Shown in pieces: positions 36,929 to 45,529 of a stretch of DNA of 49,446 bases (the first letter of the stretch is position 1; every line of letters begins with the position of its first letter). Made by a program: the position numbers and the translations under genes. Location: positions 1-49,446 of IMG/VR virus record IMGVR_UViG_3300044675_001660; one strand, written 5' to 3'. The notes under the pieces are model-generated. The model saw only the letters and a list, made by a program, of their open reading frames with translations, was not told the origin of the DNA and made no database searches. This DNA is from a virus.

Positions 36929-38101
36929 ATGCCTACTCAAGACTATGCAGCAAGCATTCAGGGTGTGTCAATTCGTGTCACTCGTCTAGATGCTGCTGGT
37001 AATTTACTAAACGGTGCTGGTGACTCATACACCACATCTGCTTTCATGCGTGTTTCATTTACACCAGAATACGAAGAAGGCGAAGAAATCACTGAAAAGG
37101 GTGCCAACGGTGTAATCTGTGTTTCTTACAAAGCACCAGACACACTAAAACGTATCACTATGGAACTCGCTATCTGTGAGCCAGACCCAGAACTATCTCA
37201 ACTTCTATCTGGCGGTCTCTTGCTTCGCAAGACCGTTAACGGTGAAGTTAAGTCTGTTGGTTGGTCTGCTCCGGGTGTTGGTGACGACCCAGCAGGTAAT
37301 GGTGTAGCCATTGAATGTTGGTCACACGCAGTTAAGGGCGGTAAGCGTGCTGCTACACTTCCGTACTTCCACTGGGTATTCCCATACGCCAAGATGCGTC
37401 AGTCAGGTGACCGTGTTATTGAAAACGGTATGCTTGCTAACACATTCGAAGGCTATGGTCTAGGTAACCCTAACTTTGGTGCAGGTCCTGATGGTCGCTG
37501 GGAGTTCCCAGTTGCTGCAGAGCGTCCGTACTCATACGCACGTGCATCTTACGCACCTGTATCACTACAGGGCTTCTACACTTGGTCAGATTCTGCAAAC
37601 AACACCCCTGAGTCAGTGTTCTTTACTAAGTCTGGAATCCAAGGTGCTACTTCTCAAACAATTACAAGCATTGTTGCTAACGCTAACATTGCTACTGTGA
37701 CAATGAGCAACGTTACTGCTGCTGGTATTGCTAACGATGACTTCATTACAATCAGCGGTGCTGGTGACCTGTTTGACACTCGTACCAACACTGATGGTGT
37801 ATACACCTTCAACAGTGCTGGTGTTGCTGTTTCTAACGTTAATGCAACTACCTTTACCTATGTCACAACTGACAGCGTCGGAGCCACTGCTATAACTGCT
37901 ACTCTAGACAAGTTCAGTCGTGTCACAGTGGTTAACCAGGCAACTGAAGCACCTTCTTACTCTGTTGTTACTACCGCTGCTCTAGATACTAAGTACGGTG
38001 GAGCAACTGCTAACAGTGCAAGTGCTTACAACGTGCCTGGAAGCATCGTTTACAACCCAGACAACAACGTCGACTTCGTAATTCGTTCGAACGAGAGTTA
38101 A
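36929..38101 (+). CDS. Probable major tail (tube) protein with beta-repeat insertion
   Basis: ATG at 36929, AAGGAG eight bases upstream. 390 residues. The first ~220 residues (SIQGVSIRVTRLDAAGN, RVSFTPEYEEGEEITEKGA, APDTLKRITMELAICEPDPE, SHAVKGGKRAATLPYFHWVF) have the beta-rich pattern of siphovirus tail-tube subunits. Residues about 235-330 hold an Ig-like or beta-repeat insertion (NIATVTMSNV, NDDFITISGAG, NVNATTFTYV) related to repeats in the distal tail protein, probably displayed on the tube surface. The gene lies in an unusual place, before rather than after the connector genes, so a head protein remains an alternative. Confidence 0.55.
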   Translation: MPTQDYAASIQGVSIRVTRLDAAGNLLNGAGDSYTTSAFMRVSFTPEYEEGEEITEKGANGVICVSYKAPDTLKRITMELAICEPDPELSQLLSGGLLLRKTVNGEVKSVGWSAPGVGDDPAGNGVAIECWSHAVKGGKRAATLPYFHWVFPYAKMRQSGDRVIENGMLANTFEGYGLGNPNFGAGPDGRWEFPVAAERPYSYARASYAPVSLQGFYTWSDSANNTPESVFFTKSGIQGATSQTITSIVANANIATVTMSNVTAAGIANDDFITISGAGDLFDTRTNTDGVYTFNSAGVAVSNVNATTFTYVTTDSVGATAITATLDKFSRVTVVNQATEAPSYSVVTTAALDTKYGGATANSASAYNVPGSIVYNPDNNVDFVIRSNES

Positions 38102-38115
38102 TAACTGGATTAAGA

Positions 38116-38161
38116 AAGGCGGCGTGTTTTGGTTCTTAAATGTTCCGAAACACGTCGCCTT
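38116..38161 (+). terminator. Long hairpin, probable terminator
   Basis: A 17-base arm (38116-38132, starting AAGGCGGCGTG) pairs with 38145-38161 (ending GTCGCCTT) around a 12-base loop; the only two non-Watson-Crick positions are G-U pairs. Such compensating wobble indicates selection for RNA structure. There is no strong U-run after it, so it may be a terminator needing a factor, or an mRNA-end stabiliser for the capsid/tube transcripts. Confidence 0.65.
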
Positions 38162-38184
38162 ACTTCTTACTTAAGGATTTATAA

Positions 38185-39291
38185 ATGACAGCACTTTGGA
38201 TTCAACCAGAAGAACTCGGCGACTACGCTAATACTGAGTTTGCACAAGAGGCTGCTCAGACTGCGTCTTATTTACTGTGGGCTATGTCTGGTCGTAAATT
38301 CTCTGGCGTAACAACTGTTACAGAACGTTATACCTGTGTGCTTCGTCGTGGACGTATGGGTGACTCTGTTCGTACTACTGACGCTCTACTGTTTAACGGT
38401 AGCGTCTATAACATTCCAAAATCAGATTTTGATTTTGATGAATACTCTTCTTTAACTGTAGATGGTATTTCTCCTGAATCACGTATTAAATTGCGTGGTG
38501 GCCCTGTGACAGAAATCCACTCTATTCGCAACAGGCTTGGTGAGGTTCTAGACCCTTCCTACTATTACTTAGTGGACCACTCGACTATTCAAATTTCTGT
38601 TGGTGCTCCTTGGACTCCTTGTAATACTGAAATCACTTATTCTTACGGTGCTCCACCTCCAACTTCTGGAAAAATGGCTGCTCGTACACTAGCCATCGAG
38701 TTGGCTAAGTTGTGGAATGACGAAGATTGTGCCTTGCCACAGCGTATTACTTCTGTTTCTCGTCAAGGTGTGTCTTACACAATCCTTGATAGTCAAGACT
38801 TTATTGATGACGTTCGTACTGGTCTGTACGCAATTGATTTGTTCCTTAAGACTGCAAACCCTGACAAAGCACGTGCTAAGGCTAAAGTGTTCTCAGTTGA
38901 CGCTCCTAGAGGACGCCGCTACAATCCAAAGGCTTCGGTTTATACAGCCAATGTGTCTAAAGACATTACGGTAAATGCAGGTGCAACTTCTACTGGTTCT
39001 GTGACTTTAGGGCTTTCTAACATAAACGCAACTTTTCTTACGTCACAGGCTGGTTGGACTCCAAGCCTTACAGCCAAGAGTTACTCAGGTCTATACTCTA
39101 AAGACTTAGGTGCTTCCTCAGCCACAGTAAATACAAATGCTTCTACAATAACTCTCACGATTGGCTACAATGATGCCAACAATGTCTTGGGAAGAATTGA
39201 CCCTGGGTCTTGGGATTTGTACGCAACTCACACAAATAGCAGCGTTGTCTTGATTACTAGCGGAAACCTAAAAATCAACACAGTCATATAG
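38185..39291 (+). CDS. Head-to-tail adaptor with extra C-terminal domain
   Basis: ATG at 38185, AAGGA upstream. The first ~250 residues match actinophage head-to-tail connector (adaptor) proteins that sit under the portal: EAAQTASYLLWAMSGRKFSG, a GGPVTEIHSI strand, AARTLAIELAKLWNDEDCALP, TSVSRQGVSYTILDSQDFIDD, and GLYAIDLFLKTANP, ending in a basic AKVFSVDAPRGRR. About 110 further residues (from VYTANVSKDITVNAGATSTG) form a predicted beta-sandwich, rich in Ser/Thr/Asn, not normally part of adaptors; it may decorate the neck. Confidence 0.75.
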   Translation: MTALWIQPEELGDYANTEFAQEAAQTASYLLWAMSGRKFSGVTTVTERYTCVLRRGRMGDSVRTTDALLFNGSVYNIPKSDFDFDEYSSLTVDGISPESRIKLRGGPVTEIHSIRNRLGEVLDPSYYYLVDHSTIQISVGAPWTPCNTEITYSYGAPPPTSGKMAARTLAIELAKLWNDEDCALPQRITSVSRQGVSYTILDSQDFIDDVRTGLYAIDLFLKTANPDKARAKAKVFSVDAPRGRRYNPKASVYTANVSKDITVNAGATSTGSVTLGLSNINATFLTSQAGWTPSLTAKSYSGLYSKDLGASSATVNTNASTITLTIGYNDANNVLGRIDPGSWDLYATHTNSSVVLITSGNLKINTVI

Positions 39292-39294
39292 TTT

Positions 39295-39326
39295 TACAAT
39301 AGAAACATATCCATTACTAGAGAAAG
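39295..39326 (+). promoter_or_regulatory. -10-like box before the 73-aa gene
   Basis: The 42-base gap holds TACAAT at 39295-39300 followed by AGAAACATAT and a weak GAGAAAG binding site. No -35 element seen. It shares the TAnnAT pattern of other gaps. Confidence 0.25.
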
Positions 39327-39333
39327 TCAAAAA

Positions 39334-39555
39334 ATGGCACACATTCAGACAAACTTCACCGCTGCGTCTATGAACACAGGCAAGAAGGTAGAAGCAACAG
39401 TAGCCCCTAAAAAGGTAGAAAAGCCAGTTAAAAAAGAGAAGCCAGTTGTAGTCGAAGAGGTAGTAGTCGAGACTCCAGTTGTAGTAGAAGACGTAGCCGT
39501 TGAGGCTCCTGTCGTCGAAGAGACTGTAACACCAGCAGAGCCTGAAGCAGAGTAA
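39334..39555 (+). CDS. Low-complexity Lys/Val/Glu/Pro-rich small protein
   Basis: 73 residues from ATG 39334. After a short N-terminus (AHIQTNFTAASMNTGKK) the protein is almost entirely repeats of K, V, E, P and A: first basic (KKVEKPVKKEKP), then acidic (VVEEVVVETPVVVEDVAVE). It is probably intrinsically disordered. The charge switch from positive to negative along the chain is notable. It lies between connector genes, separated from the next gene by two bases, so a virion or assembly role is likely by position, but no function can be assigned. Confidence 0.7.
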   Translation: MAHIQTNFTAASMNTGKKVEATVAPKKVEKPVKKEKPVVVEEVVVETPVVVEDVAVEAPVVEETVTPAEPEAE

Positions 39556-39557
39556 GT

Positions 39558-40064
39558 ATGGCACAGCCTCTAGTAACAGCAAATTTTACTGAAGAGGCTC
39601 TCCGTCTAAAAGTAATGATGGACGGCATACTCGAAAGAGTAGAGTCAGTCTTTCAGTCTTACAACGTTCCGCTCCCTAACCGACGTTACTGGAACATCGG
39701 ACAGCCACCAGTTGATTGCGACCAAGTAGTCGTGTCCTTTATGGGCATGTACTTAGGTTCGCCCGGTGATGAAGTAGCACAACCTCAGCGTTGTAACGTA
39801 CCTAGAAGTGCGACAGTTGCTATCAGCATCTCTCGTGAAATCCCTACTGTGGGTCAAAGCGGTAGACCACCTTCTGGAACCAAAATTCAGGAAAGCAGTG
39901 AGATATCTGTAGTTGACGCTTGGATTCTTATGGAATCTTTGCGTGAATTTGACATGTGGGATGACACTGGTTACGGCCTTGGTATTGTTGCAACACTTGA
40001 AATTGGTGAGCCTGAAGGTGGATTTGTTACCTCAGTACTCAACGTTGTGATGGCAGTTCCTTAA
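39558..40064 (+). CDS. Head-tail connector / tail terminator-like protein
   Basis: 168 residues from ATG 39558. Features shared with the actinophage connector/tail-terminator family: an N-terminal helix (EEALRLKVMMDGILERVESVF), NRRYWNIGQPPVDCDQVVVSF, QRC, an ATVAISISREIPT strand, a conserved DAWILMESL helix, and a C-terminal strand pair (GIVATLEIGEPEG and SVLNVVMAVP). These proteins cap the tail tube and join it to the head. The next gene starts two bases after the stop. Confidence 0.65.
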   Translation: MAQPLVTANFTEEALRLKVMMDGILERVESVFQSYNVPLPNRRYWNIGQPPVDCDQVVVSFMGMYLGSPGDEVAQPQRCNVPRSATVAISISREIPTVGQSGRPPSGTKIQESSEISVVDAWILMESLREFDMWDDTGYGLGIVATLEIGEPEGGFVTSVLNVVMAVP

Positions 40065-40065
40065 A

Positions 40066-40725
40066 ATGCCTTACGGTTTAAAAGATAGTTGGATTCTTTG
40101 GGGTGGCCGTAAGGTTGCCAGAGCAGGTAGAGGTAGACGTCCACCAAAACCGCCTAAATTATCTCCTATCAAAATTGGTGGTAGAGGTAGAACTTCTACT
40201 AAAACTGTATACACATATAAATTTAGCCACATGTCTTGGGATAGACATGCTGTAAGTTACTATCGTGAATTTCACACCATAGATGGTTATCTATGGAAGT
40301 ACTTAGATAAGCAAGGTGAGTTAGCAACTAAAGCGGCCAAAAACCGTATGCGTAAGATGCCTCAGAAACCTTGGCGTACTGGACGTCTGGCTAAATCTAT
40401 CCACAAAAAACATCTTGGATATTTAAACACCAAAGGTCAATATTTAATGGTCGGTTCTTGGACTGTGCCATACGCTCTCATGGTACATAGGGGCACTAAG
40501 CCACACACCATCACTCCAAAGGGTGACAATCAACTTGTCTTTATGGGTAGAGGTGGCGGTAAGAGTGGTAGCCGTTTAAGGCTAGTTAGGACTAACTTAG
40601 TCAACCACCCAGGGACTAAAAGAAATAGATACCTCTACGACCAACTTAAGTTTTTTAGAGGTGCTGGTAGGACTCCTATGTACACTCCTAAGCCCGGACA
40701 GCGTTCTAGGTACGGTATCAAATAA
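40066..40725 (+). CDS. HK97 gp10-like neck / tail completion protein
   Basis: 219 residues from ATG 40066. The C-terminal two thirds carry the HK97 gp10-type signature: a basic helix (AATKAAKNRMRKMP-like), WRTGRLAKSIHKKH, a VGSWTVPYALMVHRGTKPH element, the strand QLVFMG, and NHPGTKRNRYLYDQL. These proteins act at the head-tail joint. The N-terminal 65 residues are unusually basic and Gly/Pro-rich (RKVARAGRGRRPPKPPKL), an extension that may contact DNA or the portal complex. Confidence 0.7.
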   Translation: MPYGLKDSWILWGGRKVARAGRGRRPPKPPKLSPIKIGGRGRTSTKTVYTYKFSHMSWDRHAVSYYREFHTIDGYLWKYLDKQGELATKAAKNRMRKMPQKPWRTGRLAKSIHKKHLGYLNTKGQYLMVGSWTVPYALMVHRGTKPHTITPKGDNQLVFMGRGGGKSGSRLRLVRTNLVNHPGTKRNRYLYDQLKFFRGAGRTPMYTPKPGQRSRYGIK

Positions 40726-40746
40726 ATCACTCTTTTTTATACATAG

Positions 40747-40769
40747 TAAAATTGACTATGGATGCATAC
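40747..40769 (+). promoter_or_regulatory. -10-like box before the tail chaperone gene
   Basis: The 88-base gap contains a TTTTTTAT run, then TAAAAT (40747-40752) and TTGACTATGGA. No -35 hexamer is found at a proper distance. The only candidate binding site, GAGAAAGAAC just before the ATG, is weak. Promoter activity is uncertain. Confidence 0.3.
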
Positions 40770-40813
40770 CGTATCTAATAACTCACGACAACACGAGAAA
40801 GAACTAAAAACAA

Positions 40814-41155
40814 ATGACTGCTAGATTCAAAGATTTTGGCCGTGGAAATGACAAGAACGTTTCTGACCAGCCTCTAACCTTTAAACTATTCGACCAAGAG
40901 TTCCACTGCTACCCACGTATGCAGGGTAAGGCTCTACTTGAGTTTGTTGAGATGGCAAACTCTGAAAACGCTTCTGACACTGCAAAGGTTACAAGAGTCT
41001 TCTTTAAGAAGGTGCTAAAGCCAGAGAGTTACACAAAGTTTGACGCTCTACTTGATGACCCAGACAAGATTGTTTCAGTTGAAACATTGGCTGAAATTAC
41101 TGGATGGCTACTAGAACAATATGGTGACCGCCCGGAAGAGCAACCAGAAGTCTAA
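40814..41155 (+). CDS. Tail assembly chaperone, short form
   Basis: 113 residues from ATG 40814. Size, acidic helical composition (LTFKLFDQEFHCYP, MQGKALLEFVEMANS, VTRVFFKKVLKPESYTKF, LAEITGWLLEQYGDRPEE) and position directly before the tape measure identify the first of the two tail assembly chaperones, which bind the tape measure during tail assembly. The family in actinophages is recognisable by the AFxRxLxPxxY-like helix and by the WLLEQYG ending. Its stop lies inside a hairpin; see the frameshift product. Confidence 0.8.
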   Translation: MTARFKDFGRGNDKNVSDQPLTFKLFDQEFHCYPRMQGKALLEFVEMANSENASDTAKVTRVFFKKVLKPESYTKFDALLDDPDKIVSVETLAEITGWLLEQYGDRPEEQPEV

Positions 41156-41535
41156 TAACTTGGGCGTTAGACCTCTGGTATTACGTAAACGGTAAAGCCT
41201 TGATGAGCCAAGTTAAATTGGCAGAAATGGATGCAGCGGACATGCTTGACGTTATCCATTACATATATGAGGAAGATATTAATTACGTTTCTCAAGAGCA
41301 AGCACAGATGGTAGAAACTCGCAGAGTTGCTATTTGGAAAAGTATGTACAACGCTCCATACAGGTACACAGTTTTTCAAAAAAGCAATGAGTTTGATGTA
41401 GAAGAAACTGAAGACTTTAAAGCGTTTGACCCTACTCAAAGAAGTAATGTAAAACCTTATTTTCCACCTACTGACTTTAGTGCAGATGATAGTGACCCGT
41501 TTGGTGGAGTCTTAGACGCACCTATTGGTGGCTAG
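40814..41535 (+). CDS. Tail assembly chaperone, long form by -1 frameshift
   Basis: The downstream frame (-1 relative to the first) is open from 41128 to the stop at 41535. A slip at CCCGGAA (41131-41137) gives a fusion of about 240 residues. The -1 frame between the slip point and 41200 reads TWALDLWYYVNGKALMSQV, which looks like genuine protein, and the internal TTG/ATG at 41200/41203 has no good binding site, so an independent gene is unlikely. Actinophages and lambda make the long chaperone this way. The 0-frame codons CCG GAA would re-pair as CCC GGA, a plausible but not classic slip site. Confidence 0.75.
41131..41179 (+). promoter_or_regulatory. -1 ribosomal frameshift signal (slip site plus hairpin)
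   Basis: Candidate slip site CCCGGAA at 41131-41137, spacer of five bases, then a hairpin: 41143-41155 (ACCAGAAGTCTAA) pairs with 41167-41179 (TTAGACCTCTGGT), 12 of 13 positions paired, loop of 11 bases. The 0-frame stop TAA is the last part of the 5' arm. Spacing matches known frameshift stimulators. Confidence 0.65.
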
Positions 41536-41572
41536 GAAAATAATTAAGAGTGGATAGTTAGGAGGTGAGAAT

Positions 41573-44500
41573 GTGGCAGTAGTCGGTGAAGCATATATTT
41601 TAGTACGTGCTATCACAACTGAAATTAAAAAAGATATCGCTAACGGCTTTGATGGCGTTAAGGGTCAGTCGACTAAAGAAGGTAAGTCTGCTGGTAATGC
41701 TTTTGGTCAAGGTTTTGGTGACACAATGCGTGACCAAGCGACTCAATCGGCAAGAGCGTTCTTCCAATTAATGCGTAGAGGTTACTCTGTACAAGCAGGT
41801 ATCGGTGCTGCCCTCACCTCCGTCTCCGCACTTATCGGTGCTTTAGGTGCTCTGTCTGGAACGTTAGTCGGTGCTGCTACTTCTGGTATTGCTCTTGTAG
41901 GAGTGATGGCTCAACTAAAAGTCGCTAGCATGGTTGGCAAGATGGCTTTCAAGGGCATTACGCAAGCCATTCAAGATACTGGAACCGTTGGAACAAAGAG
42001 CCTACGTGAACTTCGTGAAGAAATGCAACAACTTGCGTTTGACGCTGAAGAGGCTGCTCTTAGCGAAGAAAGTGCTGCTCTTAAATTAGAGAATGCTAGA
42101 GAAACTCTTGCTCGTGTTCAAGACTTACCACCTAACAACAGGGCTAGACGTGAAGCAGAATTAGCCTTCAAACAGGCGGAACTAGCCTACAGACGTGCTA
42201 GGGATAAAAATAATGACTTGCAAGAAGAACTTGCAAATCCAAAAAAGGCTGCTGCAAACGCTGGTCCAGACCCTATGGCTCAACTTACCAAAAGCCAAGT
42301 AGCATTTGCTCAGTACCTAAGGGCTGTAAAGCCAAGAATGAAAGAACTTACAGAGGCTGCAGCAAGTTCCTTCTTACCTGAACTTACAAAGCAAATGAAA
42401 GTCCTTTTTGATAGTGGCTACTTCGACATGCTTGTTAGAGGGTTTGAAGACGTCAGCAAGGGACTAGGTAAAGCAGTAAGTGAATTTGCTGGCACCATGT
42501 TTGACCCGTCTAATAGAGCAAATCTTTCAGCATTTTTTGAATCTACTGGCAGAACCCTAGGGACAATGGGTCGTGTAGTTGGAAACTTCTTTGGCTACTT
42601 TATGACATTGATGAAGGCTGCTGACCCTCTAATCGGAAGACTTGTACACTTCTTAGATAGAAAAGTTTTTAGTCTTGGAGATGCTTCTAAGAAAAACTTT
42701 GGGCAGTTAAATGCATTTTTTAAAAACGCTGGTGACTCCGCTGCAGATTTTGGAAGACTTTTAAGTAATATTTTTCAGCCGTTTAAACGTCTTGTTATGA
42801 GTCAAGTTGGGCCTGGCTCTGCTGGTAGAGAATTCCTTGACTGGATGAAGCAGAGTAGCGAAAGCCTTAGAGAATTTAAAATGGGTGCAGATGGCCTAAC
42901 TCTAAACGAAAAACTTTTGCCTATGGTTGAAAATACTCAGGCCATTTTTAGGGCATTTAGTGGACTCGGTAAGGCTCTTTTTGACATTGGAAGAGACCCC
43001 GGTGTTAAAGAATTTTGGACAATATTAGGGCAGGGAACCTCTTCCGTTCAATCTATTTTGCAAAATATTGTTACTGCCACTGGTCCTGCTTTTGCAAGAG
43101 TCATAGTTGCTATTCTCCAAATTCTTCAAGAGTTTAGCGACGGTGCTCAGTTAGAAGCCTACTTTGACGCTTTGGCTGAAATATTCACTGTGTTTGCTCA
43201 AATTGCCTCTGCTTTGGGTGACGTTATGAGATTATTTGGACCTATGACTGGTGTAATAGGTGCTTTAGTTACAGGTTTCTTGCTATTAAAAAAGGCAGGA
43301 ATGCTTGTTGTAGGTGCCTTTGGAATTTTACGTGGTGGAATAGTATCTTTAACTGCCCTGTCTTATAAACAGATTATTGCTCAAAGAATTCAAATTGCAG
43401 TACAAAAACAAAAAAACATTGCGGACACCTTATCTTTAGCATTATCTAAAAAAACTTTAACTGCTAAAGGTCTTGAAACTATTGCAGAGTACAGAAACGT
43501 TGTTGCAAATAATGCTAACCTCACTGCTTCTAAAAAGAAGCAAATGCTTTCTGCTTTAGATGCAGTCGCTAGCGGAAAAAAACTTACAGCAAAGCAAGCA
43601 GAGACTATTGCTGAGATACAAAACACTGCTGCCAAAAATGCAAACATAGCAGCACAAAAAACTCAAATAGTTCAATCTCTTGCTGCTGCTAAAGCAGGAG
43701 ACACTGTCACTGCTTCTATTGCTAGGCAGGGTATAGCCGCTGCTGGAGCAAAAGTTCCAGTCACTCTTTTTGGTATTGCACTCAACTCTGCCCTTTGGCC
43801 AATCATTGCAATCGCTGCTTTAGTTGCTGGAGGTATTGCTGCTATTTCCTTGGCTATTGGCAAACAAAATGACAAAATGAAACAAGCGTCTTCTGACACT
43901 CAAAAAGAATTAAAAAAGTTAACTGACGCTAATGTAAGTTCAAGTCAGCGTTCGGCTTATGCACAAGGCGTTTGGACAGCAGCACTTTCATCCACTGGGA
44001 CTGCTGCCAATTCTTCAATTTCAGACATAAATAAACTAGGTGCCCAAACAAAGTTACTGGGTAAACTGCAAAAAGACGGGATTGCTGATTGGATTCCGCT
44101 GGCTCAGGCTGGAATAGACATAGGAAAGTATGTCCCATTTTTACAATTTGTAAGATTAATTCCAACACCTATGCAAGCATTAATCAAGACTCAAAATAAC
44201 TATCAAGAAGGATTAAAAAACTTAGGTAGTGCTTTAGGTTCTATTGCTAAAGTTAACATGAAGCAAGCCCAAAGAGGCTTTACTATGCTTGCCAACGAAA
44301 TGTATGACCATAGTCTGTCGCAAGAGCAAAACTTAGAGCAACTACGGGCACAAATACAAGCACAGCCAGCCTTTACAGAACAACTAAAAGAAACTGCTGA
44401 AAAATATGCTTTAGTTAATGATGCAATGACTGAGCAAGAAAAAATTGCTGTCTACACTGACATTGCATTGACCCGTGGAGCATATGCGGCAATTAAGGCT

Positions 44501-45529
44501 GGAGAGGCTCAGCAATTCCTAGCAAATAAATTAAAGAACGCTGCGGCTTCGTTTATTGATGTAAACGCTCCTCTAGAGAAGTTCACTAAAAAGGGTGTAG
44601 TAGACCTTAAGGGTTATCAAGGTGAGTTAGACAAGCAACTTACGGTTCAGGTAGATTGGTTTGACAATCTACAAAAAGTACAGGCTAAGGGTATCAAGGG
44701 CAGTACTTATAAAGCACTTATTGACATGGGTAAAGAAGGTGCAAATTTAGTTTCAACTCTTGCAAGTTCAAGTGTGAAAGATGTCAAAACTTGGGAAAAA
44801 ACTTTTAATGCAGTAATTCCTGACACTACTGCTGGTCTTGCAAGTGCCTTAACCGACCCTGAAACTCTTTTTAGTATTATAAGAACAAGGCGTGGTGCAA
44901 AAAGAAGCACTGACATATATATAAAAAGTTTAAAAGATAGTTTAGATGCTGGAAAAACTACCATTGGTAAAATTATGCAGGAGCAAAGCATTACGGTTGC
45001 AGATATTATGCAAGGACTGGCTGACGCAAAACCTATCAAACAAAAAGTTGAATGGGATGGCGACTCAATTACAAAACTCCAAGAAAAACTTGCCGAAGAA
45101 ATGGGTAAGACTACTCTAACAGTGACTGCTACTACAAAAAATAAAGACGGCGGACTTATTAAATTTGCTAATGGTGGGTTCGCTAAATTTGCTAACGGTG
45201 GAAATGTATTGAAGAAATTTGCTCCGGGTGGTCAAGTATTTGGTCAAGGCGGTCCTCGCTCAGACAAGATTCCAGCCATGCTTTCCAACGGAGAGTATGT
45301 TGTGAACGCTGCGGCTACTGCTCGCACGCTACCATTACTTAATGCTATTAACTACGGAGTTACTCAAAGAAATGGTGACGCTGGCACGATGGTCGGTGGA
45401 GGTGGAGGTTCTCTAATGAACTCCGTAAACATCACCGTAAACCCTGCTCCTGGAATGGATGAAGCAGAACTTGCCGCCATGGTTGGCCGTGAACTTTCTG
45501 CTCAGATGCGAAGAGGGGCGATGTCGTAA
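41573..45529 (+). CDS. Tail tape measure protein
   Basis: GTG start at 41573, four bases after a nine-base Shine-Dalgarno (AGGAGGTGA); the ATG two bases earlier hits a stop at once. 1,318 residues, which by the usual 1.5 angstrom per residue implies a tail near 200 nm. N-terminal helical region, a hydrophobic stretch (about 75-120), coiled-coil segment (about 140-230), two more hydrophobic segments (about 555-595 and 735-765), and a Gly-rich C-terminus with FANGG repeats, SDKIPAMLSNGEYVV and a final helix, all typical of siphovirus tape measures. It contains a 42-residue internal duplication (LTAKGLETIAE and LTAKQAETIAE). Overlaps the next gene by one base (TAATG). Confidence 0.9.
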   Translation: MAVVGEAYILVRAITTEIKKDIANGFDGVKGQSTKEGKSAGNAFGQGFGDTMRDQATQSARAFFQLMRRGYSVQAGIGAALTSVSALIGALGALSGTLVGAATSGIALVGVMAQLKVASMVGKMAFKGITQAIQDTGTVGTKSLRELREEMQQLAFDAEEAALSEESAALKLENARETLARVQDLPPNNRARREAELAFKQAELAYRRARDKNNDLQEELANPKKAAANAGPDPMAQLTKSQVAFAQYLRAVKPRMKELTEAAASSFLPELTKQMKVLFDSGYFDMLVRGFEDVSKGLGKAVSEFAGTMFDPSNRANLSAFFESTGRTLGTMGRVVGNFFGYFMTLMKAADPLIGRLVHFLDRKVFSLGDASKKNFGQLNAFFKNAGDSAADFGRLLSNIFQPFKRLVMSQVGPGSAGREFLDWMKQSSESLREFKMGADGLTLNEKLLPMVENTQAIFRAFSGLGKALFDIGRDPGVKEFWTILGQGTSSVQSILQNIVTATGPAFARVIVAILQILQEFSDGAQLEAYFDALAEIFTVFAQIASALGDVMRLFGPMTGVIGALVTGFLLLKKAGMLVVGAFGILRGGIVSLTALSYKQIIAQRIQIAVQKQKNIADTLSLALSKKTLTAKGLETIAEYRNVVANNANLTASKKKQMLSALDAVASGKKLTAKQAETIAEIQNTAAKNANIAAQKTQIVQSLAAAKAGDTVTASIARQGIAAAGAKVPVTLFGIALNSALWPIIAIAALVAGGIAAISLAIGKQNDKMKQASSDTQKELKKLTDANVSSSQRSAYAQGVWTAALSSTGTAANSSISDINKLGAQTKLLGKLQKDGIADWIPLAQAGIDIGKYVPFLQFVRLIPTPMQALIKTQNNYQEGLKNLGSALGSIAKVNMKQAQRGFTMLANEMYDHSLSQEQNLEQLRAQIQAQPAFTEQLKETAEKYALVNDAMTEQEKIAVYTDIALTRGAYAAIKAGEAQQFLANKLKNAAASFIDVNAPLEKFTKKGVVDLKGYQGELDKQLTVQVDWFDNLQKVQAKGIKGSTYKALIDMGKEGANLVSTLASSSVKDVKTWEKTFNAVIPDTTAGLASALTDPETLFSIIRTRRGAKRSTDIYIKSLKDSLDAGKTTIGKIMQEQSITVADIMQGLADAKPIKQKVEWDGDSITKLQEKLAEEMGKTTLTVTATTKNKDGGLIKFANGGFAKFANGGNVLKKFAPGGQVFGQGGPRSDKIPAMLSNGEYVVNAAATARTLPLLNAINYGVTQRNGDAGTMVGGGGGSLMNSVNITVNPAPGMDEAELAAMVGRELSAQMRRGAMS

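Noticed and set aside
41200-41535. Independent gene starting at TTG 41200 or ATG 41203
   Set aside because: No convincing binding site, and the frame is open and protein-like well upstream of this point; a frameshift product of the chaperone fits better.
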